A stretch of DNA of 64,000 nucleotides from Rikenella microfusus (lineage in GTDB: Bacteria; Bacteroidota; Bacteroidia; Bacteroidales; VadinHA17), in contig DYKN01000002.1 in NCBI GenBank assembly GCA_020722575.1, forward strand, positions 1 to 64,000, in the 5' to 3' direction. The notes under the pieces are model-generated. The model saw only the letters and a list, made by a program, of their open reading frames with translations, did no database searches and was not told where the DNA came from. Positions within the stretch are counted from its first letter, which is position 1. Each line of letters starts with the position of its first letter. Of the stretch, positions 53,138-61,836 are shown one piece after another. The position numbers and the translations under genes are program-made.

Positions 53138-53172
53138 AGCAGAAATATTCCTGAATAATAAACTATAGGAAA

Positions 53173-53805
53173 ATGCCAAAGATTAAATTACCATCAAAAC
53201 AGCCCTTTATCGACATGACGCCGATGGTGGACCTGTTTTCAATTCTGCTAATATTTTTTCTGCTTACAGCTACATTCAGAGCTCAGGAACCTGTTCCAGT
53301 TGATACACCGTTCTCAGTATCAGAGAAACCGACACCTGATTTTAACAATATGACTATTGTTTTTTCAAGTGACAAAAAGGTTTTCTTCAATATTGACAAC
53401 GGGCCTGACACATTGTTAAAATTCAGGCCAAAAATTCTTGCAGAAGTAGGTAAACACTATAACATTGAGTTTACTGAAGAAGAATTAAGAAAATTTGAAA
53501 AGCTGACCACATCAATTGGTGTTCCAATTGAGAATATGAAAGCCTTTTTAAATGCTGAAACTCCTTCTGAAAGAGACGCTCTACAGACCGGTATTCCATA
53601 TGATTCGCTGAATAATCAGCTTGCTACCTGGGTATTGTATGCACGCCAGGTAAATCCCAATGTTGTGGCAAGTCTTAAAGGCGATTCAAGGACTGAATTT
53701 CCTACAGTCAGAAGAATTCTTGACATACTTCAGGACAAGAATGTGAACAGGTTTAATCTGGTTACAAGTTTGAAAGCAGTTAAAATTGAAGAAGAAGAAA
53801 AATAA
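53173..53805 (+). CDS. exbD: ExbD/TolR family protein, first copy
   Basis: Single-span inner-membrane protein of 210 residues. FIDMTPMVDLFSILLIFFLL forms the helix (about 12-34); Asp20 corresponds to the proton-carrying aspartate of ExbD (D25 in E. coli). The periplasmic part is longer than in the second copy and holds a region with little ExbD likeness (about 90-140, KHYNIEFTEEELRKFEKLTTS) before the C-terminal VVASLKGDSRTEFPTVRRILDILQDKNVNRFNLVTSLK. Two different ExbD proteins in one operon are usual in Bacteroidota. Confidence 0.92.
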   Translation: MPKIKLPSKQPFIDMTPMVDLFSILLIFFLLTATFRAQEPVPVDTPFSVSEKPTPDFNNMTIVFSSDKKVFFNIDNGPDTLLKFRPKILAEVGKHYNIEFTEEELRKFEKLTTSIGVPIENMKAFLNAETPSERDALQTGIPYDSLNNQLATWVLYARQVNPNVVASLKGDSRTEFPTVRRILDILQDKNVNRFNLVTSLKAVKIEEEEK

Positions 53806-53813
53806 GTTATAAT

Positions 53814-54461
53814 ATGGCAGAAATTGTTGCACAGGAACACGGTAAAAAAGGCGGGAAAAAGGGGCTGAAGAAGCGTGTTGTCAGAATTGATATGACACCG
53901 ATGGTTGACCTTATGTGTCTGCTTATAACCTTCTTCATGCTGACAACCGCTTTTAGCAAGCCGAAAATTATGGAAATTGTGCTTCCTGAGAAAATAAAAA
54001 AAGATCAGGATAAACAGGAGGCACCAAAGATAGCTAAAAGCCGCACCCTGAATATTATTCTGGGTCCTGAAAATAAGATTTTATGGTATACTGGAGCAGT
54101 GGATGATCCAAATAATCCTCCACCACTTCAGATTACTGATTTCAGTCCAACGGGTATCCGTGCACTCCTCCTGGAGAGGAACAGGGCCCTTTTCAGAAAG
54201 ATTGATCAGTTTAATAAAGATGTAATCTCCGGAAAAATAGTTATGCCGAGAGATTCCGTTGAAGCTGCTATCAGTCGTCTGAAAAAAGAGGATGATACAG
54301 GCCCTATTGTTCTTATTAAAGCTTATAAAGGAGCCAACTATGGTAATTTTGTCGATATCCTCGATGAGATGTCCATAATCGGTATTGCTCGCTATACTTT
54401 TGTTGATATAAGCTGGATTGAAGAGCAAATGGTTGAGAAAACTCTTGGCATTGTCCCATAA
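53814..54461 (+). CDS. exbD: ExbD/TolR family protein, second copy
   Basis: ExbD paralogue of 215 residues, with a basic N-terminal stretch (GKKGGKKGLKKRVVRID) before the helix TPMVDLMCLLITFFMLTTAF; Asp32 is the proton-path residue. The periplasmic domain has an extra central segment (about 85-150) and ends with PIVLIKAYKGANYGNFVDILDEMSIIGIARYTFVDIS, the ExbD dimer fold. It starts 8 bases after the first copy. The two copies could form a heterodimer in the ExbB pentamer (inference). Confidence 0.92.
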   Translation: MAEIVAQEHGKKGGKKGLKKRVVRIDMTPMVDLMCLLITFFMLTTAFSKPKIMEIVLPEKIKKDQDKQEAPKIAKSRTLNIILGPENKILWYTGAVDDPNNPPPLQITDFSPTGIRALLLERNRALFRKIDQFNKDVISGKIVMPRDSVEAAISRLKKEDDTGPIVLIKAYKGANYGNFVDILDEMSIIGIARYTFVDISWIEEQMVEKTLGIVP

Positions 54462-54493
54462 TTGGACAGAAAAACTATTTAACAAGCAGGATT

Positions 54494-55279
54494 ATGGCAA
54501 AAGAAAAAATTATAACTCCTTCTTTCGATGAAATAGTGTTCGAAAACAGGAACAAGGAATATGGGGCTTACAGCTTGCGCAAGAAATATAAAAAATACCT
54601 GTCGGTAGGTATGTTAATTGGAATTGTAATTACAAGTGCTGTAATAGTTGGGCCTTATATTAATGCCAAGGCACTTGAAAATCAAAGAAAACGTTCTGAG
54701 AGACAGGTAGAAATACAAATGGAAAACATCGAACAGCCTGAAAATCTGGTTGAACCACCGCCACCACCTCCTCCCCCACCAGAGGAAGCTGTGCAGCAGG
54801 CAAAGTATGTTGCACCGGTAGTGGTTGACTCTGTAAAACCAGAAGAAGCTGCACAACTTCTTACAGCTGACGAAGCAAAAGTAGAGGTTAAAGACGAGGA
54901 TGTTACTGCTATTGAAGTAGTGGAAGAAGTTCAGGAAGAAGTACAGGAAGAAGAAGCACCAACGGAAGTTTTTGTGATCGTTGAGGAAATGCCTTCATTT
55001 CCTGGTGGTGATAAAGCTTTGATGGAATTTATTTATTCGAACATCCAGTACCCTGAAATAGCAAAAGAAAACAATATTCAGGGAAGAGTCGTTGTCAGGT
55101 TCTGTGTTACTTATAAAGGAACTGTGGATCAGGTTTCAATAATCAAAGGTGTTGACCCATCTCTTGATAATGAAGCTATCAGGGTTATCAAGTTGTTGCC
55201 TCTCTGGAAACCAGGCAAACAGGGAGGTAAACCTGTTAACGTCTGGTACAGCGTACCTATAAACTTCCAGTTGAAGTAA
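54494..55279 (+). CDS. tonB: Energy transducer TonB
   Basis: TonB of 261 residues. A cytosolic N-terminal segment (SFDEIVFENRNKEYGAYSLRKKY) is typical of Bacteroidota TonB. The membrane helix is about 36-54. A linker has nine consecutive prolines (about 88-96) and glutamate/valine-rich repeats (EVVEEVQEEVQEEE) that span the periplasm. The C-terminal TonB domain (about 168-261) reads PSFPGGDKALMEFIYSNIQYP, GRVVVRFCVTYKGTVDQVSI and the final VWYSVPINFQL. It transfers energy from ExbB-ExbD to outer-membrane receptors. Last gene of the operon. Confidence 0.95.
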   Translation: MAKEKIITPSFDEIVFENRNKEYGAYSLRKKYKKYLSVGMLIGIVITSAVIVGPYINAKALENQRKRSERQVEIQMENIEQPENLVEPPPPPPPPPEEAVQQAKYVAPVVVDSVKPEEAAQLLTADEAKVEVKDEDVTAIEVVEEVQEEVQEEEAPTEVFVIVEEMPSFPGGDKALMEFIYSNIQYPEIAKENNIQGRVVVRFCVTYKGTVDQVSIIKGVDPSLDNEAIRVIKLLPLWKPGKQGGKPVNVWYSVPINFQLK

Positions 55280-55294
55280 TAACTAACAAATATA

Positions 55295-55329
55295 AAAAAG
55301 GGACTCGTAAGGGTCCCTTTTTATTTTTT
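55295..55329 (+). terminator. Rho-independent terminator of the exb-tonB operon
   Basis: AAAAAGGGAC (55295-55304) pairs with GTCCCTTTTT (55313-55322) around an 8-base loop and is followed by more T residues. Confidence 0.88.
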
Positions 55330-55350
55330 ACCTTATAATACAAGATATTA

Positions 55351-56415
55351 TCAGACATTTTTAGTCCTCAGAAATTTTGACATTTCCTGTTTCAACAGTT
55401 CAGTAAAGTCAAAAATTTCTTCAGGAGTAGTATCCCAGCTGGTCATTAAACGGTATTCATTTATTGTTTCATTCCATGTATAGAAAAAATATTTTTTCTG
55501 CAGTCTGGATGCAACTTCAGGTGGTAAAATAACGAACACTCCATTTGCCTGGACAGGTTGGGTAACCTTTACACCATCAATTTTTATTATTTTCTGGTAA
55601 AGGATCTGTGCCATTTTATTTGAATGGCTTGCAAGATTATGCCAGAGGTTGTTTTTAAAATAGGCAATATATTGTGCTGCGATAAACCTCATTTTAGAGG
55701 CCAGTTGCATACCCTGTTTTCTGATGTATTTAAATTCTGAAGATAATCTGGCTTTCAAAAAGCAAACAGCCTCACCATACATCATTCCGTTCTTTGTGCC
55801 TCCAAATGATAGAACATCCACACCAGCATCAGTTGTAAATTCCCTGAAGGAGCATCCCAGAGAAACTGCAGCATTTGCGATTCTTGCCCCGTCCATATGT
55901 AACAACATGCCCTTTGAATGGGCATAATCAGCAAGCTCTTTAATTTCTTCTGGAGAATAAACTGTTCCCATTTCAGTTGCCTGTGTTACAGATATTACTT
56001 TAGGCTGGGAATGATGTTCAAAACCAAATCCGTGCATGTGTTTCTCAAGCATTGATGTTGTAAGCTTTCCATCGCTGGTATCAACAGACAGAACTTTGCA
56101 ACCAGCAAATTTTTCAACAGCACCACATTCATCCTGCTCAATATGGGAAGTAAAAGCTGTTATTACCGAATCCCATGAGTTAGTAACTCCTGTAATTCCA
56201 AGTACATTAGCCGCAGTTCCATTAAAAACAAAATAAACCTTCGTATCTTTGCCAAAGATCTGACGGAATATTTTCTCTGCTTCTTCGGTATAAATATCAG
56301 AGCCATATCCCAGTACATGACCGGAGTTGACTGAAAGCAATTGATTCATTATTTCCGGGTGAACACCTGAATTATTGTCGCTTGCAAAGCCTTTAACTTC
56401 TCTTTCAGAATTCAC
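55351..56415 (-). CDS. Low-specificity L-threonine aldolase
   Basis: PLP enzyme of fold type I, 354 residues, matching threonine aldolase/beta-eliminating lyase. The cofactor lysine is in VLSFGGTKNGMMYGEAV (about residue 205), preceded by LHMDGARIANAAVSLG with the PLP-binding Asp and Arg. The N-terminal FASDNNSGVHPEIMNQL and YGSDIYTEEAEKIF are family hallmarks. It cleaves threonine or allo-threonine to glycine and acetaldehyde. Stands alone between the exb-tonB terminator and the galactose cluster. Confidence 0.93.
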   Translation of the reverse strand: MNSEREVKGFASDNNSGVHPEIMNQLLSVNSGHVLGYGSDIYTEEAEKIFRQIFGKDTKVYFVFNGTAANVLGITGVTNSWDSVITAFTSHIEQDECGAVEKFAGCKVLSVDTSDGKLTTSMLEKHMHGFGFEHHSQPKVISVTQATEMGTVYSPEEIKELADYAHSKGMLLHMDGARIANAAVSLGCSFREFTTDAGVDVLSFGGTKNGMMYGEAVCFLKARLSSEFKYIRKQGMQLASKMRFIAAQYIAYFKNNLWHNLASHSNKMAQILYQKIIKIDGVKVTQPVQANGVFVILPPEVASRLQKKYFFYTWNETINEYRLMTSWDTTPEEIFDFTELLKQEMSKFLRTKNV

Positions 56416-56452
56416 AGCAGGAGTAATTATAGAAATTGATAATTAACGACCA

Positions 56453-57658
56453 TTACCTTATTCTTGATCCTTTTAAAGCAAAAAAGGTAATATAGGCATA
56501 ATAAATGAAAAGGCAGCAAATAGCTGTGATCAGGCCTATTCCACGCTGAATGCCTCCCATTAATATAGGCAACAGGGCTGCTCCAATTACTGAGGTTGCA
56601 ATTACACCTGAACCAACTTTTGAGTGCGGACCAAGATCTTCAAGTGCAAGGTTATAAATACATGGCCACATAATTGAATGCATGAGTCCTGTTCCAAGAA
56701 ATAGCACCATTGCTACAACACTCATATTTAATGAACCAAGGATTAGTGATAGCAATATCATAAATGCGCCCATAACAGCATTGAAACTAAGAATCTGTCT
56801 GGCTGCATATTTTCTAAGAATAAAAATTCCTGCAAGTCTACCTACCATCAAACCAGCCCAGTAATAAGCAAGAAGTTTAGTTCTCATCTCACCGTTGAAG
56901 TCAAAGCCCAGTTTTGCAGAATAATCAGCAAAAAAGCTTGGTATCCCTATTTCTACGCCCATATAAAAGAAAATGGCAAGAGAGCCCAGCCACATATGCG
57001 GGTATTTATAAGCACTTGATTTGTAATTTTTGACATTACCTTCACCAGTTTCTCCTTCTTTAATTTCAGGTAATCTAAGAAAAAACATAATTATAACAAT
57101 TGCCAGGGTAATAAAGCCAATGCCAGCAAATGGGGCCTGTACAGCACGGGGATCGGCTGTCTGTCCAGTTCCCGCAGATACAATAAGCACAGAAACAAAT
57201 AGAGGGGCTATAACAGTAGCTACTGAGTTGAGAGCGTTTGTCAGAGTAAGCCTGCTTGCTGCTGTTTCTGGACTTCCAAGAGCGTTTACATATGGATTGG
57301 CTGCAACCTGAAGAAGAACAATACCTATTGCAAAAACCGAAACAGCACTCAAAAAACCATAATATCCTAACGTAACACCAGGTATACAGAGAAAAAATCC
57401 AGCACTTATTAAAGCAAGCCCAGTCAGAACACCTCTTTTATATCCGATCCGATTTAATAAGTAACCAACAGGAATTGATAAAATATAGGCACCATAAAAA
57501 AAGGTATTGGGTAACTGTTTTTCGACTTCATTAAGCCCGAAAGCATCTTTGAGGTAATTAATCAAAGAATTGTTCATGGTGGTAATAAATCCTAGAAGAA
57601 AAAATAGTGAAGCCATCACAATAAGTGGAAACAAAAATTTATTTTTCTCGTTTGTCAT
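56453..57658 (-). CDS. Sugar MFS symporter, FucP/GluP-type (second copy)
   Basis: Major facilitator of 401 residues with about 12 helices, in the fucose/glucose/galactose:H+ symporter group. Family signatures are LGFITTMNNSLINYLKDAFGL (helix 1), LLQVAANPYVNALGSPETAASRLTLTNALNSVATVIAP (helices 4-5) and LMHSIMWPCIYNLALEDLG (helix 10). It is the last gene of the galactose cluster, 72 bases after galM. It shares the same signatures with the MFS at 60.4 kb, so the cluster has two related transporters. Confidence 0.9.
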   Translation of the reverse strand: MTNEKNKFLFPLIVMASLFFLLGFITTMNNSLINYLKDAFGLNEVEKQLPNTFFYGAYILSIPVGYLLNRIGYKRGVLTGLALISAGFFLCIPGVTLGYYGFLSAVSVFAIGIVLLQVAANPYVNALGSPETAASRLTLTNALNSVATVIAPLFVSVLIVSAGTGQTADPRAVQAPFAGIGFITLAIVIIMFFLRLPEIKEGETGEGNVKNYKSSAYKYPHMWLGSLAIFFYMGVEIGIPSFFADYSAKLGFDFNGEMRTKLLAYYWAGLMVGRLAGIFILRKYAARQILSFNAVMGAFMILLSLILGSLNMSVVAMVLFLGTGLMHSIMWPCIYNLALEDLGPHSKVGSGVIATSVIGAALLPILMGGIQRGIGLITAICCLFIYYAYITFFALKGSRIR

Positions 57659-57730
57659 AGCAATAATGTTTTAATATTTAATACTATATTATATGAAATT
57701 AAATAATTTAAAAGATAGTATACTCATTAA

Positions 57731-58783
57731 TCACTTTGTGCTGAATTTATATACACAGGAGTGCTTATATTCATTATATTGATTTAATATAACAGTCGGG
57801 AAATGAGGTTTATTTATTGAGTCGGGAAAATGCTGAGTCTCAAGGCAGAAGGCTTCCCTATAGTTGTATTTTTTACCTTCTTTCCCATTTTCATTCTTCA
57901 AATAATTTGCCGTATAAAGCTGAAGACCCGGCTGGGTGGTATACACTTCCAGAACTCTACCTGAGGCAGGATCATAAACAACAGCAGCCAGCCCCAATTT
58001 ACCACAAGGATGATTCAGTACCCAGTTATGGTCATAACCTGCCCCATATTTGAGCTGTTGATTATCACTATTGATTCTTTCACCAATTTTGGCCGGCGAA
58101 GTAAAATCAAATGGAGTTCCTTTCACACTCAATATTTCGCCTGTAGGAATATTTGTTTCATCTGTAGGAGTATAAAACAGGCCGTTGATTAATAGTTCAT
58201 GATCATATATTAATCCTGAACCTTCACCTGACAGGTTAAAATAAGAATGACCTGCAAGGTTTACAATTGTTGTCTTATCGGTTGTTGCCAGGAAATCAAT
58301 TTTCAGTTCATTTTCATCAGTCAATGAATAAGTCACTATCACGTTCAAATTACCCGGATAGCCCTCTTCGCCGTCTCTGGAGAGATATTTCAGTTTTAAT
58401 GCCGATCGGGAAAAGTCTATTACATCCCATACAACTTTATTAAAACCTGTAATTCCTCCATGAAGGTGATTCGGGCCGTTATTAACTGGCAATGAATATT
58501 CAATATCATCGAGAATAAACTTTCCTCCGGCAATTCTATTTGCACATCGTCCACATATTGCACCCATATAAGGGCTATTTTTCTGAATATAATCAGTTAT
58601 TTTGTCATAACCCAGTACAATATCGGTAAATTGGCCGTTTCTGTCGGGTGTAAAAATGCTGACGATAATTGCACCATAATTGGTAATTTGAGCAACAAAG
58701 CCGTTCTTGTTGCGCAGGGTATATAGGCTTACCTGTTTTCCGTTATGAGTGCATTTAAAGTTTTCTTCAGGAATGATTTTCAT
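57731..58783 (-). CDS. galM: Aldose 1-epimerase (galactose mutarotase)
   Basis: Mutarotase of 350 residues that interconverts alpha and beta anomers of galactose or glucose. It has the substrate-binding NRIAGGKF region, the conserved histidine in NHLHGG, the catalytic-type histidine in NLAGHSYFNLSGEG and the base region FCLETQHFPDSINKPHFP. There is no signal peptide, so it is cytosolic. It lies between galK and the second sugar symporter and feeds alpha-galactose to galactokinase. Confidence 0.95.
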   Translation of the reverse strand: MKIIPEENFKCTHNGKQVSLYTLRNKNGFVAQITNYGAIIVSIFTPDRNGQFTDIVLGYDKITDYIQKNSPYMGAICGRCANRIAGGKFILDDIEYSLPVNNGPNHLHGGITGFNKVVWDVIDFSRSALKLKYLSRDGEEGYPGNLNVIVTYSLTDENELKIDFLATTDKTTIVNLAGHSYFNLSGEGSGLIYDHELLINGLFYTPTDETNIPTGEILSVKGTPFDFTSPAKIGERINSDNQQLKYGAGYDHNWVLNHPCGKLGLAAVVYDPASGRVLEVYTTQPGLQLYTANYLKNENGKEGKKYNYREAFCLETQHFPDSINKPHFPTVILNQYNEYKHSCVYKFSTK

Positions 58784-58896
58784 AAACTATTCAATTAATT
58801 TAATAAACGTTTTAAAACTCGTAACTCTATGCTTTATTAAGTATCGAGCGATTTTATTGCTTTTTTTACCTGAAATAGCTACTATTATTTCCTGTT

Positions 58897-60180
58897 TTAA
58901 AGATCAACTTTGCAGGCACCTTTATTTCTGATAAAGAGGTTTCTGCAAGCGCCTTTTCCGAAGAAGTTTTCAAGTGTTGAAATATATTTATCAAGAAGAT
59001 TCTGTGGAACAAATGCTTGTATAGTACCTGCAAAACCGCCTCCGTGTACTCTCCATGCTCCATTACCATTAAGAATCAGGTCGCTTAGTGCCAGAGCAAT
59101 TGATACACCCTGCTCTTTAGGGTTGATAACAGCAAAGATATTCTGGTTATACATATATGAGCTGTATCCTGATTCTGTCACCATTTTAAGAAAAGCTTTA
59201 AAATCCTTCTTTTCAAGGGCCTGTACCTGGTCAACAACTCTCTGGTTATCTTTCTGGAAGTGAATTGCACGAAGAATAGCTCTGTCACCAACTTTCTCGC
59301 GAATATCCGGAGCTTTACGGAGTATCTGATCAAGGGTGACCTGACGTAGCACTTTTGCGCCAAGTTCAGATGCAACAGCCTTCATATCTGCTGGTATTGA
59401 TGCATACTCATCATTCAGGTCGGCATGACTTCCACCTGTATCGGTGATTACCAGAGCAAAACCGGAAGTTGTAAAGTCATAATTTATTTTTTTAACTTTT
59501 GGGTTTGCTGGGTCTTCAAAATCAATAGTTATAAGTCCTCCCATTGCGCATGCTACCTGGTCCATGAGTCCGCATGGTTTACCAAAATAATTATTTTCAG
59601 AATACTGTCCGACAATTGCATTTAGAATGGGGTCAATTTGCCCATTATTAAAAAGTTCGTTCAGTACAACACCAACAAGTACCTCGAATGATGCTGAAGA
59701 GCTAAGTCCAGAGCCTTTTGGCACTCCTCCGTCAATGCAGGCATCGAAACCACCTATTGAGTATCCAAGTTCTTTAAAACGTGCACAGATTCCTCTAACA
59801 AGGGCAGCAGAGGTATATCGTTCCTTTTCATCAGGAGCAAGTGATGACAGATCAACTTCAAAAGCTGGATATCCTTCAGATATTATTCTGATTGTTTCAG
59901 TGCTATTTTTTGCTGCCACACAGATATTGTCGAGGTTAACTGCGCCGGCGAGTACCCTACCCCAGTTATGATCGGTATGATTACCTCCTATTTCCGTACG
60001 GCCCGGCGAGCTAAAAAAAACAACATCCTTTTCTCCGAATATTTTTATAAACTCATTCAATAGTCTCTTATATCTGTCGGCATTTTTTTTTCGTTCAGCC
60101 GGATCATTTCCGTATAATTCATAAAAAATTTTATTGTCACCATTGCCTATTAAAGAAAGTAATTCTTCTGTTCTATTCAT
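58897..60180 (-). CDS. galK: Galactokinase
   Basis: GHMP-family kinase of 427 residues, somewhat longer than the usual 380-400 (an N-terminal extension of about 30). The galactokinase signature GRTEIGGNHTDHNWGRVL is at about 60-77, the ATP loop GVPKGSGLSSSASFEVLVG at about 152-170, and the C-terminal GHMP motif WRVHGGGFAGTIQAFVP near 387. It phosphorylates alpha-galactose for the Leloir pathway. No galT or galE lies in the window, so the next steps must be encoded elsewhere. Confidence 0.95.
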   Translation of the reverse strand: MNRTEELLSLIGNGDNKIFYELYGNDPAERKKNADRYKRLLNEFIKIFGEKDVVFFSSPGRTEIGGNHTDHNWGRVLAGAVNLDNICVAAKNSTETIRIISEGYPAFEVDLSSLAPDEKERYTSAALVRGICARFKELGYSIGGFDACIDGGVPKGSGLSSSASFEVLVGVVLNELFNNGQIDPILNAIVGQYSENNYFGKPCGLMDQVACAMGGLITIDFEDPANPKVKKINYDFTTSGFALVITDTGGSHADLNDEYASIPADMKAVASELGAKVLRQVTLDQILRKAPDIREKVGDRAILRAIHFQKDNQRVVDQVQALEKKDFKAFLKMVTESGYSSYMYNQNIFAVINPKEQGVSIALALSDLILNGNGAWRVHGGGFAGTIQAFVPQNLLDKYISTLENFFGKGACRNLFIRNKGACKVDL

Positions 60181-60298
60181 ATTTTTTTAAAATTTTAATG
60201 AAGAACGATAAATAAAAATTCAATGTTATTTATTTAAAACCCTTAATACTTTCAGATAAACATTAAATCATTGAATCAATAAAATATTCCTCTTAAAC

Positions 60299-60339
60299 AT
60301 CTGAGAGGCTGTCTGTTGCATGCAAACAACCTCTCAGAT
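60299..60339. repeat. Intercistronic hairpin in the galactose cluster
   Basis: ATCTGAGAGG (60299-60308) and CCTCTCAGAT (60330-60339) form a perfect 10-bp stem around a 21-base loop that holds the smaller palindrome TTGCATGCAA. It lies in the 182-base gap between the first sugar symporter and galK. No T run follows on the minus strand, so it is not a standard terminator; it could process or stabilise mRNA or be a REP-like element. Confidence 0.6.
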
Positions 60340-60362
60340 CTAAATTATTGTATCTCTGCAGG

Positions 60363-61697
60363 TTATTTATGTTTACTTCCAACCAGAGCGAAAAACACAA
60401 TATAGAGGTAGCAGATAATCGGGAGGATAAATGCAAATCTTACTCCGGCTGCATCAGCTACCAGTCCCATAAGTAACGGTACAATTGCGCCGCCAACAAT
60501 AAGGCTGTTGATAAGTCCTGAAGCCATACTCAGTTCACCTTTATCAAGGCCATCAACGCCGAGAGTAAAGATATTTGGGAACATTATTGAATTAAAGAAA
60601 CCCACGGAGAGGCCGACCCAAAGAATAATATTCCCAGATGCTGACATTACTATCAGAAGCAGAATTGATGCAATAATACCAAAAACTGCCAGAGAGATGT
60701 TTGTTTTTCCTCTTCCAAGCTGGAAAGCGAGATAGTTTACAACGGCAATTCCTGCAAATATTAGTCCGTCAGTAATTTCGCGTCTTACAAACCATCCAAC
60801 GAAGAGTGCAAAGAGTATTATTATTCCTGCATACATGTACTTTTTTGAAGCTGTTACATTTGATAGCATAAATGATGCATAGAATCTTCCAATCATTGCG
60901 CCTCCCCAATAGAGAGCTATCATTTTGGCCGCATCTGATTGAGCAATGTTAACTGCTTCCTGGAAGTATCTCTGGAGCATTGCGGCAGATCCCACTTCAG
61001 CACCTACATAACAGAAAATACCAAGGGCTCCTAGAAGAACGTGTGAATATTTCCATACGCTTTTTCTTTCGATTCCCTGAGTTGTTATTACCGGCAATTT
61101 CAGAAAATAAATTGCAACTGCAATTACTATAACTATTACAGCAATAATGGTAAAAGGTGCAGGTACTGATTTAGCGGCTTCTGATGGTGTGAGGGCCTCA
61201 GCCGCTGCTTTAAAGACAAAAGCGCTGGCAATTATCGGAGCAATGTAAGTTGCAATTGAGTTGAGTGCTTGTGTCAAATTAAGCCTGGCTGATGCGGTTT
61301 CAGATGGCCCAAGTGCAGTAACATAGGGGTTTGCTGCAACCTGGAGAAAAACAACACCACTTGCCATAATGAAAATTGCAATAAGAAAGAATGGGAAAGA
61401 GAGTGCCTTAGCTGCAGGTGAAAAAAGGAAACTCCCTGCTGCAACCAGCAGTAATCCCAGAATTACCCCGCCTTTGTACCCAATTCTTTTAATAATTCCT
61501 CCTGCTGCAAACGAAAGGATAAAATAGGTCAGAAAAAATGAAAAATTAACGAGTTGTGTCTCAAAATTTGACAATTCAAACACCGCTTTGAATTTGTCGG
61601 CAAGAGTGATATTAAATGTGGTCACGAAACCAAAAAGGAAAAATATCATTCCCATAAAAGCCATTCCGGCTGCCTGAGTACTTTTCTGTTCTGTCAT
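60363..61697 (-). CDS. Sugar MFS symporter, FucP/GluP-type (first copy)
   Basis: Major facilitator of 444 residues, about 12-13 helices. It shares LGFVTT-like LFGFVTTFNITLADKFKAVFEL, VFLQVAANPYVTALGPSETASARLNLTQALNSIATYIAP and FFNSIMFPNIFTLGVDGLDKGE with the fucose/glucose/galactose symporter family. An inserted segment (about 300-345) adds hydrophobic residues (DGLIFAGIAVVNYLAFQLGRGKTN) absent from the copy at 56.5 kb. First gene of the galactose cluster. Substrate galactose or glucose is inferred from galK and galM downstream. Confidence 0.9.
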   Translation of the reverse strand: MTEQKSTQAAGMAFMGMIFFLFGFVTTFNITLADKFKAVFELSNFETQLVNFSFFLTYFILSFAAGGIIKRIGYKGGVILGLLLVAAGSFLFSPAAKALSFPFFLIAIFIMASGVVFLQVAANPYVTALGPSETASARLNLTQALNSIATYIAPIIASAFVFKAAAEALTPSEAAKSVPAPFTIIAVIVIVIAVAIYFLKLPVITTQGIERKSVWKYSHVLLGALGIFCYVGAEVGSAAMLQRYFQEAVNIAQSDAAKMIALYWGGAMIGRFYASFMLSNVTASKKYMYAGIIILFALFVGWFVRREITDGLIFAGIAVVNYLAFQLGRGKTNISLAVFGIIASILLLIVMSASGNIILWVGLSVGFFNSIMFPNIFTLGVDGLDKGELSMASGLINSLIVGGAIVPLLMGLVADAAGVRFAFILPIICYLYIVFFALVGSKHK

Positions 61698-61817
61698 ACT
61701 TTTATAAGGTTAAACTGTTAATACTGGATTATCGAATGTAAATTTACACGGAAAGATGAATTTTCAAAAATTTTAAATCATTAAATCATCTTAACTTAGA
61801 AAATAATTTTTTGAATT

Positions 61818-61825
61818 TATATTTG
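61818..61825 (+). promoter_or_regulatory. Candidate truA -7 element
   Basis: TATATTTG matches TAnnTTTG and lies 11 bases before the truA ATG. The -33 element is not clear. Confidence 0.35.
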
Positions 61826-61836
61826 CTCAGGTTAAT

